Of a stretch of DNA of 64,000 nt, positions 25,508-34,632 are shown in pieces. Origin of the DNA: Sipunculus nudus (lineage: Eukaryota; Annelida; Sipuncula; Golfingiida; Sipunculidae); assembly GCA_026874595.1 (NCBI GenBank), contig JAPPUL010000069.1:1674001-1738000 (forward strand). Direction: 5' to 3'. The notes beneath the pieces are model-generated. The model was not told the DNA's origin. It made no database searches and was given only the letters and a program-made list of their open reading frames with translations. A program made the position numbers and the translations under genes. The stretch's first letter is position 1, and the number at the start of each line of letters is the position of its first letter.

Positions 25508-25815
25508 TTAAAAATAATGTCTTAATATCATTAACAAAAAAACAACAAGCCAAAGGACTATTAGTATCTGGTAGTAAAACTTTAGCTTCTTTGCTTCATT
25601 TTAAAGCTCAGAAGCAGTTTGACCAGCTTTTAATCCCCTTCAACTAAGTGGTGTACCTTTCCTCCCTCTACACCTGCAATTGTAGAAATTGTATTTTGAT
25701 CAGTAAAGCTTGTTCCTGCTAAGGTTATTGAATCTGCTAAGCCTTTCACCATTGAACTAAGCCAAAGTGCCATAAATAATAAATGTAATGTTCGTGCAAT
25801 TTCATATGATGACAT
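25508..25815 (-). pseudogene. Decayed small membrane protein gene
   Basis: ATG 25815 opens 61 codons beginning MSSYEIARTLHLLFMALWLS, a membrane helix, and ending HHLVEGD. In a different frame, bases down to 25508 read KLKFYYQILIVLWLVVFLLM, a convincing last helix. Together they look like one two-helix or longer membrane protein broken by frameshift and stops. The family is uncertain. It is the last gene-like sequence of the AT-rich part. Confidence 0.35.
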
Positions 25816-25992
25816 TTAACGTTTCTTATATGAGATTATATGGTGGAGGACACAGAGCCTTACCCCAATTCGTTCTCCAAACTAAAATTCATTTTCAAAC
25901 CCTGTCTATTCAACACCTTACCACACATCAAATCCCTTCAACCTGCCGGACTCCGAGAGAAATTTAATTCTCTACATTTTCCCGAAACAGAG

Positions 25993-26016
25993 AACGGACG
26001 TGGGTTCGATTCCCGA
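25993..26016 (+). other. tRNA/tmRNA T-arm-like sequence at the composition break (possible attachment site)
   Basis: AACGGACGTGGGTTCGATTCCCG contains the TTCGATT loop with GGG/CCC stem as in tRNA and especially tmRNA 3' ends. No matching acceptor or anticodon arm can be built around it, so it is not a working gene. Integrases often use this part of tRNA or ssrA genes as crossover site, and it lies in the ~200-bp non-coding gap where base composition changes. Confidence 0.35.
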
Positions 26017-26044
26017 TTGAATACCCGATGGTGTGTTTTACAAC

Positions 26045-27025
26045 TCATGTCTTAACCGCCATAACCGAGCTGATCAGCCACGCGGTATAGCCCACATAAA
26101 CCATCAAAAGAGCCGCACCTTCAAAGCGGTTGATACGCCCCTGACGACCTCTGAATCCATAACCGATCAGGAAAAGAGAGATGGTCAAAGCACCCATCAC
26201 AATCATGTCGCGTGAGAGTGTTTCAGGCTCTACAGCGAAAGGATGAATCGAACCGGCAATCCCGACAACGGCCAGCGTGTTGAACAGGTTTGATCCGAGC
26301 ACATTTCCAAGAGCGATATCATGCTCACCCTTACGGGCGGCAATGACAGATGAAGCCAGCTCCGGGAGGGAAGTTCCCACGGCCACAATGGTCAACCCGA
26401 TGATCATGTCGCTGACACCAAAAATATGAGCTATTTCCACCGATCCCCATACAAGGATGCGCGAGCTGGCAATGAGCAACAGCAACCCTGCAACAAGCCA
26501 GAAAACAGCCCGCTTGATCGGCATTTCTTTTTCAGCGGTTTCAGACTCAACCTCTTTGGCCAGCGTATCTGTTTTTCGTTTCAAGCCCTGAATGATGGTC
26601 CATGCCATCAGCCCACCAAATACCAGAAGCAAGACTACGGCATCGAGCCGTGATAAATCGAGGTCTGCGAGAAGGCCCACGGTAAGAATGGTAACGAGTG
26701 TCAGTATGGGCAGTTCTTTGCGCAATACCGTCGAGTGAACCATGATCGGATTTATCAGGGCGGATACTCCGAGGATCAGGGCAATATTGCAGATGTTTGA
26801 GCCATACGCATTCCCAAGGGCAATTCCAGCATTCCCTTCAATCGAGGCCAGTGCCGACACCACCATCTCAGGTGCGGAAGTCCCGAACCCAACAATCACC
26901 ATGCCAATCAACAGCGGCGGCATGCCAAAGTGGCGGGCTGTGGAAGCCGAGCCTTCCACAAAACGGTCGGCGCTCCATACCAGAAGCACCAGACCGGCAA
27001 TCAAAGCTGCAATCGCCAGCATCAT
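26045..27025 (-). CDS. Calcium/sodium antiporter, YrbG-like
   Basis: A 326-residue CaCA exchanger. Both cation-binding alpha repeats are present: GFGTSAPEMVVSALAS with GNAYGSNICNIALI, and AVGTSLPELASSVIAA with GNVLGSNLFNTLAV. About ten helices are separated by an acidic loop (TLAKEVESETAEKEMP). It is only distantly like the exchanger at 13 kb and has different codon use. It is the last gene of the long minus-strand operon and overlaps the ADP-ribosylglycohydrolase gene by 4 bp (ATGA), so it is translated with a defence cluster. Why is unclear. Confidence 0.9.
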   Translation of the reverse strand: MMLAIAALIAGLVLLVWSADRFVEGSASTARHFGMPPLLIGMVIVGFGTSAPEMVVSALASIEGNAGIALGNAYGSNICNIALILGVSALINPIMVHSTVLRKELPILTLVTILTVGLLADLDLSRLDAVVLLLVFGGLMAWTIIQGLKRKTDTLAKEVESETAEKEMPIKRAVFWLVAGLLLLIASSRILVWGSVEIAHIFGVSDMIIGLTIVAVGTSLPELASSVIAARKGEHDIALGNVLGSNLFNTLAVVGIAGSIHPFAVEPETLSRDMIVMGALTISLFLIGYGFRGRQGRINRFEGAALLMVYVGYTAWLISSVMAVKT

Positions 27026-27954
27026 ACGAGCAACCTTTCAGCCAGCTCCAATACATCCATCGGCCAGAAGCATTCCGGGCGCGGGTGGCGTACTAGCGGA
27101 TGTCCGGCCTCTGGGCGGCAGTTTTGCAGGCAGTCGAGCCACTGGGCCGGAATAGCCTCTCGACCGCACACAGCGCCTAACAGCGCCCCACAAATGGCAG
27201 CGTTTGTATCGGTGTCACCTCCGCGCATGATGGTGTCGACAACACCGGCCTCAAGGCTCGGTGCATGGAGCAGCTGATACAGGGCATTCTGAAAAGCGAT
27301 CATCACCCAGCCCTGTTGGTGGACATAGTCCGCTGGCGGCTCGTTGGCAGCCTTGTCGATGGTATCCAGCAAAGCGGATTCAACGGGCATGTCTGCAGCC
27401 CACTGCCTGATGTGCCGGTATAGCTCTTTGCGGTCGCATCCGGATTGAATGGCGTGAGCAATGCCCATGGCAAATAATGCGTTCGCCTGCTGGCAGATCA
27501 GGTTGGGATGAGTTAGCGCCGCATCCTTCATGGCCCATTCAGCGACCTGATCCAGTTCAATACTGGCTCCGAAAATCCCGAGCGGACTAATCCGCATCAT
27601 CGCTCCATTGGCCTGACTGTCCGGGTTTGGATTGCCACGCAGCCCGGCGGAAATGGTCATGCCGCAATCAAACGGATCGGAACTCAGCCAGTATTGATAT
27701 TCCTTGCATGCCGCCTCTGGATCATACGAACCGGCTTTCACCAGCATCCGAGCAAGGAGCAGCGCCATCTCAGAATCATCCGTCGGCTGACCGGCAATGG
27801 TATTACATGTGCCGCCATCTGCCAGCTCTCGAACACCATCAGGGTAGCAGCGCCGGATCTCATCCGGGGACTGAAATTCAACCAGACTCCCCAGTGCATC
27901 ACCGGCAAGCTGGCCCAGCAGGCATCCTTGGGCTCTGGATCGTTTAGTTTCCAA
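27022..27954 (-). CDS. ADP-ribosylglycohydrolase family protein
   Basis: A 310-residue hydrolase of the DraG/ARH fold, which removes ADP-ribose from proteins or related substrates using two Mg2+ ions. Metal ligands are visible in QPTDDSEMA (Thr58-Asp59-Asp60) and RGGDTDTNAAICGALLGA near residue 240. LLGQLAGDALGS is the typical N terminus. The start is TTG 27954 after GAGGAAAG. It lies 65 bp after the GmrSD-like gene in the same direction. ADP-ribosylation is used in phage conflict, so a defence-linked role is conceivable but not shown. Confidence 0.88.
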   Translation of the reverse strand: METKRSRAQGCLLGQLAGDALGSLVEFQSPDEIRRCYPDGVRELADGGTCNTIAGQPTDDSEMALLLARMLVKAGSYDPEAACKEYQYWLSSDPFDCGMTISAGLRGNPNPDSQANGAMMRISPLGIFGASIELDQVAEWAMKDAALTHPNLICQQANALFAMGIAHAIQSGCDRKELYRHIRQWAADMPVESALLDTIDKAANEPPADYVHQQGWVMIAFQNALYQLLHAPSLEAGVVDTIMRGGDTDTNAAICGALLGAVCGREAIPAQWLDCLQNCRPEAGHPLVRHPRPECFWPMDVLELAERLLV

Positions 27955-28019
27955 GTTTGCGTCTTTCCTCTCGTTCTATATTTTCCGTCAAGAGTCTCAC
28001 CATCCATTGGCTATAAAAT

Positions 28020-29900
28020 TCAGGCATTTGTTTCCTCAACCACTTCCTCATCCGAGTCTTCAACTGTTGGAGACAATGGCAGTTGTGTTGACATGAAAAC
28101 CCGGCTTTTCAACCTTTCCTTCAAGTTTGACCTCCGTTTCTCATAGAATTCCCTGAATGCCTCAAACTCCAAGCCGATTCCTTCAACAAGTAGATCCTGT
28201 GCTCGCAGGTTTACATTCGGGTCATTGAGCCACTCGGACAAAGGTCTGTCGTTCTTTGAGAGATTCTGCGAGTCGTTGAGCAAATGAAGATTTGCCATGG
28301 AATTCCAATGTCCTGCATCAGAGAAAAATCCAAGTAGCGTCTCGTCACTTTGGAGGAAGTTGTGCGACTTGAGCGCCTTTTTTTCAAAAGCACTACGGGG
28401 ATGCAAATGGTCAATGTGGAAGACCTCGGTCGAACTCATTTCAGGGAAAAGAAGGTGCAGAAGTGCTCGACAACGGCCTTCTCCATGCTGAATGTCCAGC
28501 AGACTTTCAATGTAGTCATCATCGAAACGTAGGTCTTTGTTCGTGGCCTTATATCGCTCGATAATCGCTTCCAAAGGAAATGCTGTTTTTTGAATGTTGT
28601 CCCGTAAAACGTCGCGCATACTTGTCAGAATTGAATCCGCTTGCCCGCCAAAAACTCCTTTGAGCAAGGCCATATAAAACCATTGGCTGATCTTAGACCT
28701 TTGCTCATGGCACTTGGCCAAGTTGTTGATGTCGCGGTATAAAGGTCGACTGTCTTCGTTTCGCTTGTATAGATAGAAGCAAATTGGAATCACGGCATTT
28801 TTGGATGTCAACGACTGTGGGTTTATGCCAAGACGACGCACAAGAAGGAAGGTGGCCTTGATGCAGTCTTTTATGGATTGCCACTCGGACTGAATTTTCT
28901 TCACCTGCTCAGTCTTGAAATTTTTGACCTTGAAGCGGACATCCGCGTCAGTAAGCATTAAGCAGGTTTTTAGAATCCAATCCCGTTCAATGTAAAATCC
29001 CATGTCAATGCTTTGATGGATATGGTTTGTCAAATTATCGAGCTCTTGACGAAAATCCCCATCCCAGTTTGCAACAGCGATCGACATTAGTAAGTCTGAA
29101 AATGCCAGCTTGGTTCCACCGCTATTGGTTCGAATGAAGACATCAAGTACGTGATCAATCTCCTGACTGGTTTCATTGAAATAATGGATAATCTTCTGCG
29201 CCCTGATCACATCGTAGAGTTGGGAGAGGGTCTCTTGAGCAAATTCGTTATCGGATAAGCCAACAGAGTCAAGAAAGGGTCTTACGACTTTGTTCCATAT
29301 CTGGCTCCCTCCATCAACCTGTGGAAACTCTAAAATCTTGTGCAAACAGAACCAGTGATGCTCTTTTGGTTCAGCCAATGAATCCTGATATTGTTTTTCT
29401 GTCAGGAACCGGAAATTGTATTTCATTAGCGAATCATCATCGTCTGAAATCACTGGCTGCTTGAGATCGAGATACAGCTTTCTCGGCGGCAGTATGTTTT
29501 CATCCATGGTCCCTGGCCACCAAACCCGAGGCTGCTTATATGCATATGTACTACACAAACCTATGTACAAGGACGTCAGCCTTTGCTGGCCATCGATTAT
29601 AGCTTTGAAATCTTTGAAGCTGGCGCTGGTCTTTACGTATGGGTTCTCTTCATTGAACCTCTGGCAGTAATACTTCAAAAACTCATAAAATTTATATTCG
29701 TTTTTGATGTGGTCGCTTTTGATTTCCCACATCATGAACGTGTTGATAGGATATCCGCGCATAATCGAATCGAACAAAACGCAGATCTGATGACTGCTCC
29801 AAACAAATTTGCGCTGAATGGCTGGCAATAGGTAGTCCCGGTTATTTATCGCATCAATCGCTTCCTTGATGCTAATTGCTCTTTCATATTCACCTGCCAT
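28020..29900 (-). CDS. GmrSD-like DUF262/DUF1524 (HNH) restriction enzyme
   Basis: A 626-residue single-chain protein with the two parts of GmrS and GmrD. The N-terminal DUF262 ParB-like domain has PAIQRKFVWSSHQICVLFDS and IIDGQQRLTSLYIGL (101-115), where the DGQQR motif binds nucleotide. The C-terminal HNH domain (about 490-560) has HIDHLHPRSAFE, then MANLHLLNDSQNLSK. Such type IV enzymes cut modified DNA such as glucosylated hydroxymethylcytosine, using NTP. A member of this family (BrxU) accompanies a known BREX island, so its place 13 bp after qatD in a BREX-Qat operon fits a complementary barrier against modified phages. Confidence 0.88.
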   Translation of the reverse strand: MAGEYERAISIKEAIDAINNRDYLLPAIQRKFVWSSHQICVLFDSIMRGYPINTFMMWEIKSDHIKNEYKFYEFLKYYCQRFNEENPYVKTSASFKDFKAIIDGQQRLTSLYIGLCSTYAYKQPRVWWPGTMDENILPPRKLYLDLKQPVISDDDDSLMKYNFRFLTEKQYQDSLAEPKEHHWFCLHKILEFPQVDGGSQIWNKVVRPFLDSVGLSDNEFAQETLSQLYDVIRAQKIIHYFNETSQEIDHVLDVFIRTNSGGTKLAFSDLLMSIAVANWDGDFRQELDNLTNHIHQSIDMGFYIERDWILKTCLMLTDADVRFKVKNFKTEQVKKIQSEWQSIKDCIKATFLLVRRLGINPQSLTSKNAVIPICFYLYKRNEDSRPLYRDINNLAKCHEQRSKISQWFYMALLKGVFGGQADSILTSMRDVLRDNIQKTAFPLEAIIERYKATNKDLRFDDDYIESLLDIQHGEGRCRALLHLLFPEMSSTEVFHIDHLHPRSAFEKKALKSHNFLQSDETLLGFFSDAGHWNSMANLHLLNDSQNLSKNDRPLSEWLNDPNVNLRAQDLLVEGIGLEFEAFREFYEKRRSNLKERLKSRVFMSTQLPLSPTVEDSDEEVVEETNA

Positions 29901-29913
29901 AAATCAGCTCCAT

Positions 29914-30642
29914 TTAGATATATATTATCTTTTTACAATTGTTCAAAACCATCTGTTCTGCTTCGTTGCGAGAGACATTCCAGATATCACTCAAGACAAA
30001 GCATACATCCATCGCTTCCCAAGGCATGATAGGTTTGCCATTTAGAGTGGCAAATGGTCCATCTGATTCCGGCAACACCAACTCGGGAGGGATTCTCGAA
30101 GCCAGGTCTCTGCCTTTTTTGCTTTTTAGCATCAGTGAATTGACGCTGAAGTAACACCTCATTTCGATGGCTTCTTTCAATTCGGTAATCGATCCGGAAA
30201 ACCAGTGAAGTATTGGTGTGCCACAACTCGGATACTTTTTGATGACTGACAATATCTTGGAAGCTGCACCTCTCGAATGAATGCTGATGATTCTGCCACC
30301 CGCTTTTTCACACTCTCGAACCGTGCTATCAAAAATCAGTTCCTGTTTATCAAATGTCTTCGAATACCTCGCAGAGCCATCGATCCCAACCTCTCCGATA
30401 AAATCAGCTTTGTGGATCGAACTTAATAGAAGATCCAGCTCATCGAACTTTTGGTCAGCGACTTCAGGATGCAAACCGAGAGCAACCTTGATGTTCTCAT
30501 GTCCCTTGAAGACTTGTGAGGTCGCCAGCCATGCCCTTGGACTGCTTGTAACAGCCAGTGTGAAATGGTTTTCTTTATTGACCCGGGCGAGGATATCAAG
30601 CGCGTTTGGGTATAAATCAAGGTGTGTATGCAGGTCAATCAT
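29914..30642 (-). CDS. qatD: QatD, TatD-family nuclease of the Qat defence system
   Basis: A 242-residue TatD-like metal hydrolase. All expected metal ligands are present: His5 and His7 (HTHLD), Glu84 (GEVGID), His122 (SIHSRG), His146 (LHWFSGS) and Asp194 (PESDGPF). TatD enzymes act as DNases. In the Qat anti-phage system QatD is the fourth component, and here it directly follows qatC with a 4-bp ATGA overlap. The protein is a little shorter than housekeeping TatD (~260), as expected for the defence branch. Confidence 0.9.
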   Translation of the reverse strand: MIDLHTHLDLYPNALDILARVNKENHFTLAVTSSPRAWLATSQVFKGHENIKVALGLHPEVADQKFDELDLLLSSIHKADFIGEVGIDGSARYSKTFDKQELIFDSTVRECEKAGGRIISIHSRGAASKILSVIKKYPSCGTPILHWFSGSITELKEAIEMRCYFSVNSLMLKSKKGRDLASRIPPELVLPESDGPFATLNGKPIMPWEAMDVCFVLSDIWNVSRNEAEQMVLNNCKKIIYI

Positions 30643-31919
30643 ATCACCCCTTTCCCCAGTAAAAACTCTTTAATCTCGCCAAGTCCTCGGGAAAAGACAC
30701 CTTCGAAGTCACCTCGATGCTGGTGGTCGGCAAAAGAAAGGTGTCCTGAAATCAAGCGGTGAATTCCAGATTGCTCGGCAACTAAACATGCACTGGCAGC
30801 GGCACCTACATCATCAGGATTCCCATGATTTATCCTATCTAACTGTTCGGAATAATAACCACCTGACGTTTGGTCTGCTTCTCCCCAGCGTTTAAATGCA
30901 GCCCTTCGTACCAAGCACGGAAGACATCTGCCGCAATGTTGCATTTTGTACACTCGATATTTCCCGCAACTCACAGATTGAAAAACCAACTCCTTCAAAA
31001 GCTGTTGATTTTTACATTCTGCCAGCACCTCTCCTTTTGTCTTGAACTGATAGGGCATGATGAGATTCAGATTAATTCCGACTTCATTCCAGATACTCTG
31101 AATTCCTTTTAGGTAAACGGGATGGGTGGTCTTGGTGCTGAAACTGCCCATTCGGCCTGAATTTAGCGGTATGTTCAGACTGATAAATCCATTTTCCGGA
31201 ACGTATATATCAGTTGATGAGTCGGACTGTGCTTCAATGGCAGACGCAGCTAAGGCTGCAAAGGCAAAGAAAATTATAGACCGGCCTCTTGTCGATCCTT
31301 CAGATTCCCCTTTGGGGGGATGAATCTTGTGGCTCCATTGGAAATGTGCGCTCTCGGGTCTGATCTTTTTTGCATAGTCTCTTTGTGTTTTTGCCTCTCC
31401 TCTCACAACTTGTGATATGAATATCGGCTTGTGATCCTCAGCTACTATGTCGATTGCCCCGGCTAAACTATCAACACCGCCAGACAAAAGAGAAACACAG
31501 TCACAATCGAATTGTTTAAGCCTTTTTGCTCTTGGTGGGGTGACTCCATTGTCTTTGAAAGTAAGAGACCAAAAATCCCCTGTAAGAAATCTCAGCGTTT
31601 TTTCAAATTCCTGCTTTGCAGGCTCCCAAACACTTGGATTACAGAGGTGAACGGTTAAATCTATTTGCCGAGTCCACCCATCCGCACTGTCTTTTCTTGT
31701 GAGCGAATTATCGGCGGACGCGACCGACAATGCGATGGTGTTGAAATCCCAGATTTTTTCTGAAGGACGCAACCCGGCTCTTTGTATGTCTCTTATCAAG
31801 GTCGAACCGAAATAACCGACATTCTCCCTTCGAGGATTCGAGTATATCGAGAAATATTTTGTACCTTCCTCAAGCTGCTGAGGTATGAGGTTTTCCGGAG
31901 CACAAACGATCTTTCTCAT
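30639..31919 (-). CDS. qatC: QatC, QueC-like ATPase of the Qat defence system
   Basis: A 426-residue protein whose second half is a QueC-type PP-loop enzyme: SGGVDS at 146-151 binds ATP, and four cysteines (C318, C329, C332, C335 in HCGRCLPC) form the zinc site. Housekeeping QueC (~230 residues) makes the 7-cyano-7-deazaguanine precursor; this one has an extra N-terminal domain of ~135 residues, as defence QatC proteins do. Whether it modifies DNA, protein or a small molecule is not known from sequence. It overlaps qatB and qatD by 4 bp each. Confidence 0.9.
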   Translation of the reverse strand: MRKIVCAPENLIPQQLEEGTKYFSIYSNPRRENVGYFGSTLIRDIQRAGLRPSEKIWDFNTIALSVASADNSLTRKDSADGWTRQIDLTVHLCNPSVWEPAKQEFEKTLRFLTGDFWSLTFKDNGVTPPRAKRLKQFDCDCVSLLSGGVDSLAGAIDIVAEDHKPIFISQVVRGEAKTQRDYAKKIRPESAHFQWSHKIHPPKGESEGSTRGRSIIFFAFAALAASAIEAQSDSSTDIYVPENGFISLNIPLNSGRMGSFSTKTTHPVYLKGIQSIWNEVGINLNLIMPYQFKTKGEVLAECKNQQLLKELVFQSVSCGKYRVYKMQHCGRCLPCLVRRAAFKRWGEADQTSGGYYSEQLDRINHGNPDDVGAAASACLVAEQSGIHRLISGHLSFADHQHRGDFEGVFSRGLGEIKEFLLGKGVI

Positions 31920-32764
31920 ACTTCCTCCTCGAACACTTCAAAAGTGATCTTTATTGCAGATTGAAGCAGGGAGTTCATCTCTGCTTTTGTCGGGTTGGAT
32001 GTATCCTTTCTCAGCTCCTGTATCTGTGCCGAAATTTCTGACTTCAGATAATCCCGCATATCATTCATTCTGGAAACGGCTTCCCTTGGGGAATATCTAT
32101 CACTTTCAAATAGCTGACCAATATCCAGATTGAGTCGATTGAATGCCTCGTTGGCCATGAACAGTTCCATCACAGTCCAAATGCTGTCGTTATCCATATT
32201 GAGCAAATCAACATTGGGATCGATCGTCAACAGGTCTGACATCGCCTGAGCCATAGAGTCCCTGCAAGACTCCTCTTCAAGGCTGCCTCCAGTCGATATC
32301 ACTTGAACTATGATTTCATCAGCAACTTCATATGCCGAAAGGTTCTTCGAGGTGAGCTGATTTACCCAATCCCTGACGTTGGTATCTGCACTATCACGAA
32401 CGCCTTGAAGGAAATTGAAAAGCCCTGCACCGGCAGACGTTGACGTCCGCATTCGACTGGCAACTTTGGATGCTCCTCCCATACCTTTTCGGGAATAGCT
32501 TCCCAACGCTTTCTTTAGGGAACCCCGATCACCACTGCTTGCATATTCACCAAGGTGTCGTCGCGCATTGCCAAATCGCCTTGGAGGAGCCATCTCCACA
32601 GGTTGTGCAGCAGGTTCGGTTTGCTGAGGACTCTGCTCTGGCTGTGAAGGCTCACCTGAAATCTGCTCCAATGGCGACCCGATTTCCGACGCAACAGAAC
32701 TTAGCCAAGGGGGATCAAAAGGAACTCCGCCTCCGGGACCTGAACTTGACGAAGAGGTTCCCAT
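31916..32764 (-). CDS. qatB: QatB, Qat defence system component
   Basis: A 282-residue protein assigned by position between qatA and qatC. The first ~75 residues are disordered in appearance (Ser/Gly/Pro/Gln-rich, SSSSGPGGG and PEQSPQQTEPAAQP). A Gly/Ser segment with basic residues (SRKGMGGASKVASRM) and a helical C-terminal half follow. No catalytic motif is visible. Its ATG overlaps the qatA stop by one base (TAATG), so the two are probably coupled in translation and made in fixed ratio. Confidence 0.82.
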   Translation of the reverse strand: MGTSSSSSGPGGGVPFDPPWLSSVASEIGSPLEQISGEPSQPEQSPQQTEPAAQPVEMAPPRRFGNARRHLGEYASSGDRGSLKKALGSYSRKGMGGASKVASRMRTSTSAGAGLFNFLQGVRDSADTNVRDWVNQLTSKNLSAYEVADEIIVQVISTGGSLEEESCRDSMAQAMSDLLTIDPNVDLLNMDNDSIWTVMELFMANEAFNRLNLDIGQLFESDRYSPREAVSRMNDMRDYLKSEISAQIQELRKDTSNPTKAEMNSLLQSAIKITFEVFEEEV

Positions 32765-34629
32765 TACTTTTTCCTCCCGGATGAATTAATAGCTCTCTTT
32801 ACAGGCGTAGGAGAGTTGTCATCCTGCTCCCAACGAGTCAACAATCCCGTTGCCCATGGCTCATTTCGTAGTAAGGGAACCAATGCTTGAGGTCTTTTCG
32901 CAGCAGGAATTTCATCAAGCATGGCAATGTAAGAAGTGGCCAATTCAGGAAATGCTTTAGGCAAATGAAGCGCTTGAGTGAGAGGAGGTAATTCCCATTG
33001 CATACTGCGAGCTTTACGCTTCATTCTCGTCAGTATTTTTTCCGCTTCTACAGAGCCAACCGCCTTTATCTTGTTTATTAAGATTGGTATTACTCCAGTC
33101 GCATTAGACAAGTCGCTTAACAAATTTCTGCCTTCCGGGGAAAGCTCATCGAAACTAGCAAGGGATATTGCCTTGTCCCGGCTCAAATAGAGCAGAGGTC
33201 GCAAATCGATTTCAGAGAGCGGTGGGTTCAATTTCAACCAGTCTGAAATAAATGGAGCTTTCCACGACTCATGTGGAAATGTGAGTTCTTCAGCTTTGGC
33301 GACCTTTTCTTCAAGCTCCTGAAGAAATTTCGGCTTACCATCCTCACTGTCGCCGACCTGTTTGGCAAGATACTCAAACGCAGCCGCAGGTGCGCATCTT
33401 TCAAATAGCTGTAGTTTGACCAGCTCTTCGAAGGAAACGCTCATCTCTTGAGCTTTGGCAACTGATTCCCGAATAATGAGGTTGTTCAGAAACCTCTTGA
33501 TAAGCCTCGGATTGCCTGCGATGTGATCTGAGGTCGCCATGATATTGGCAAGCTGATCCGCCAGATCGATTTGAACGGCAAGTTTTGAAGCTGCATCGCC
33601 ATAAGCGTCTTCGATTACCTTTTTGGTTAGGCCACCAGCCCACGATTTCTTAATAGCACTGACAATTGCATCGTGACCATTATCTTTCTCTTTCTTTGTG
33701 ATTTGATCTCGCCGTTGAGCCAGATCAGCCAAAAGCAAAATCAGATATCCTTTGACCTCATTGGCTCCCAGACGAGGGACCCGGAGTGGAATTTGGATCA
33801 GTTTATCGAAGTAACTTGTTACGAGTTCATCACTGAGGTCGATATTGCCGAAGTGGGATCTCACCGCATTGCGGATCATCTGCTCATCAGCTGCAATGAT
33901 GAATGCCGTTTGGGGGATGAACAGCAACAACCTCATAGCTTCAAGCGTAGAGATTGCAGTGTTGGGTAAACACCGATCGAGATCATCGACCAAAACGATC
34001 AGGGTCAATTCGAGTTTTTCCAGCAACTCCTGAAATAATGACCTAAGGGCTGCAATCTCTTTAGGAACAGACTTTTCTTCTTTATCATTCAGGAGTTTCT
34101 GTAGATCAGGTGCGACCTGATTATAGGTGTCCTTGATTTTACTGAGATCCTCTTGACTCGGCATTCCGCTTTGACTGAACAAACCGCTGACCGCACCAAT
34201 AAAAGAACCGACAGGTCCAGCCACAGCGCCTCCGGTGATGATTCCTGTGGCAACCGGAGCCATGAATTTTGCAGTTCTCAACCAATTGATGCGCTTGATA
34301 AACTCTTTGGCCTTGTCGACGCAGGTTTTACGCGCTTCAGACTCTTCCATTATTTTGTCGGCAACTTTTTGGAGAAGCGCCATACGAGCGTCATCGTAGC
34401 CTTGATACAGCCAAGCATTGAAATTGATGAAGATGTAGTTTTTCCCACCATCAAGACCTTTGAGGGATTCGCCGATCATCTGAACAAGAGAGGACTTGCC
34501 GACACCCCAGCTTCCTGAAACTCCAATAGAGACAGGCTGACCATTTCCGTCTTTGATCATTTGGGCTGCCGTATCCGCGACAACCTTGAAATTCAATAGG
34601 TCTTGAGTTGTTTCTACATCATTCCACAT
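32764..34629 (-). CDS. qatA: QatA, KAP-family P-loop NTPase of the Qat defence system
   Basis: A 621-residue KAP-type STAND-like ATPase. Walker A is GSWGVGKSS (39-47) and Walker B is LIVLVDDLDRCLP near residue 225. A hydrophobic Gly/Ala-rich segment (about 123-150) between the two is the membrane insertion typical of KAP proteins, so membrane association is likely. It is the first qat gene, beginning only 3 bp after the brxA stop. It presumably senses infection or drives the QatBCD effectors; the mechanism is not known from sequence. Confidence 0.9.
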   Translation of the reverse strand: MWNDVETTQDLLNFKVVADTAAQMIKDGNGQPVSIGVSGSWGVGKSSLVQMIGESLKGLDGGKNYIFINFNAWLYQGYDDARMALLQKVADKIMEESEARKTCVDKAKEFIKRINWLRTAKFMAPVATGIITGGAVAGPVGSFIGAVSGLFSQSGMPSQEDLSKIKDTYNQVAPDLQKLLNDKEEKSVPKEIAALRSLFQELLEKLELTLIVLVDDLDRCLPNTAISTLEAMRLLLFIPQTAFIIAADEQMIRNAVRSHFGNIDLSDELVTSYFDKLIQIPLRVPRLGANEVKGYLILLLADLAQRRDQITKKEKDNGHDAIVSAIKKSWAGGLTKKVIEDAYGDAASKLAVQIDLADQLANIMATSDHIAGNPRLIKRFLNNLIIRESVAKAQEMSVSFEELVKLQLFERCAPAAAFEYLAKQVGDSEDGKPKFLQELEEKVAKAEELTFPHESWKAPFISDWLKLNPPLSEIDLRPLLYLSRDKAISLASFDELSPEGRNLLSDLSNATGVIPILINKIKAVGSVEAEKILTRMKRKARSMQWELPPLTQALHLPKAFPELATSYIAMLDEIPAAKRPQALVPLLRNEPWATGLLTRWEQDDNSPTPVKRAINSSGRKK

Positions 34630-34632
34630 AAG

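Noticed and set aside
25900-26030. A full tRNA gene around the T-arm-like sequence, helped by TATTCAA/TTGAATA ends that pair perfectly
   Set aside because: The paired ends are ~117 nt apart, no anticodon or D-arm can be formed, and no CCA-like end fits. Only the T-arm part is credible.
13007-27025. The two CaCA exchangers as a duplicated pair flanking an element
   Set aside because: The proteins are only distantly alike and differ in codon use. They come from different backgrounds.
32764-34629. Reading the KAP ATPase as part of BREX (BrxD-like)
   Set aside because: Its immediate neighbours are QatB, a QueC-like and a TatD-like gene in the exact Qat order, which defines it as QatA.
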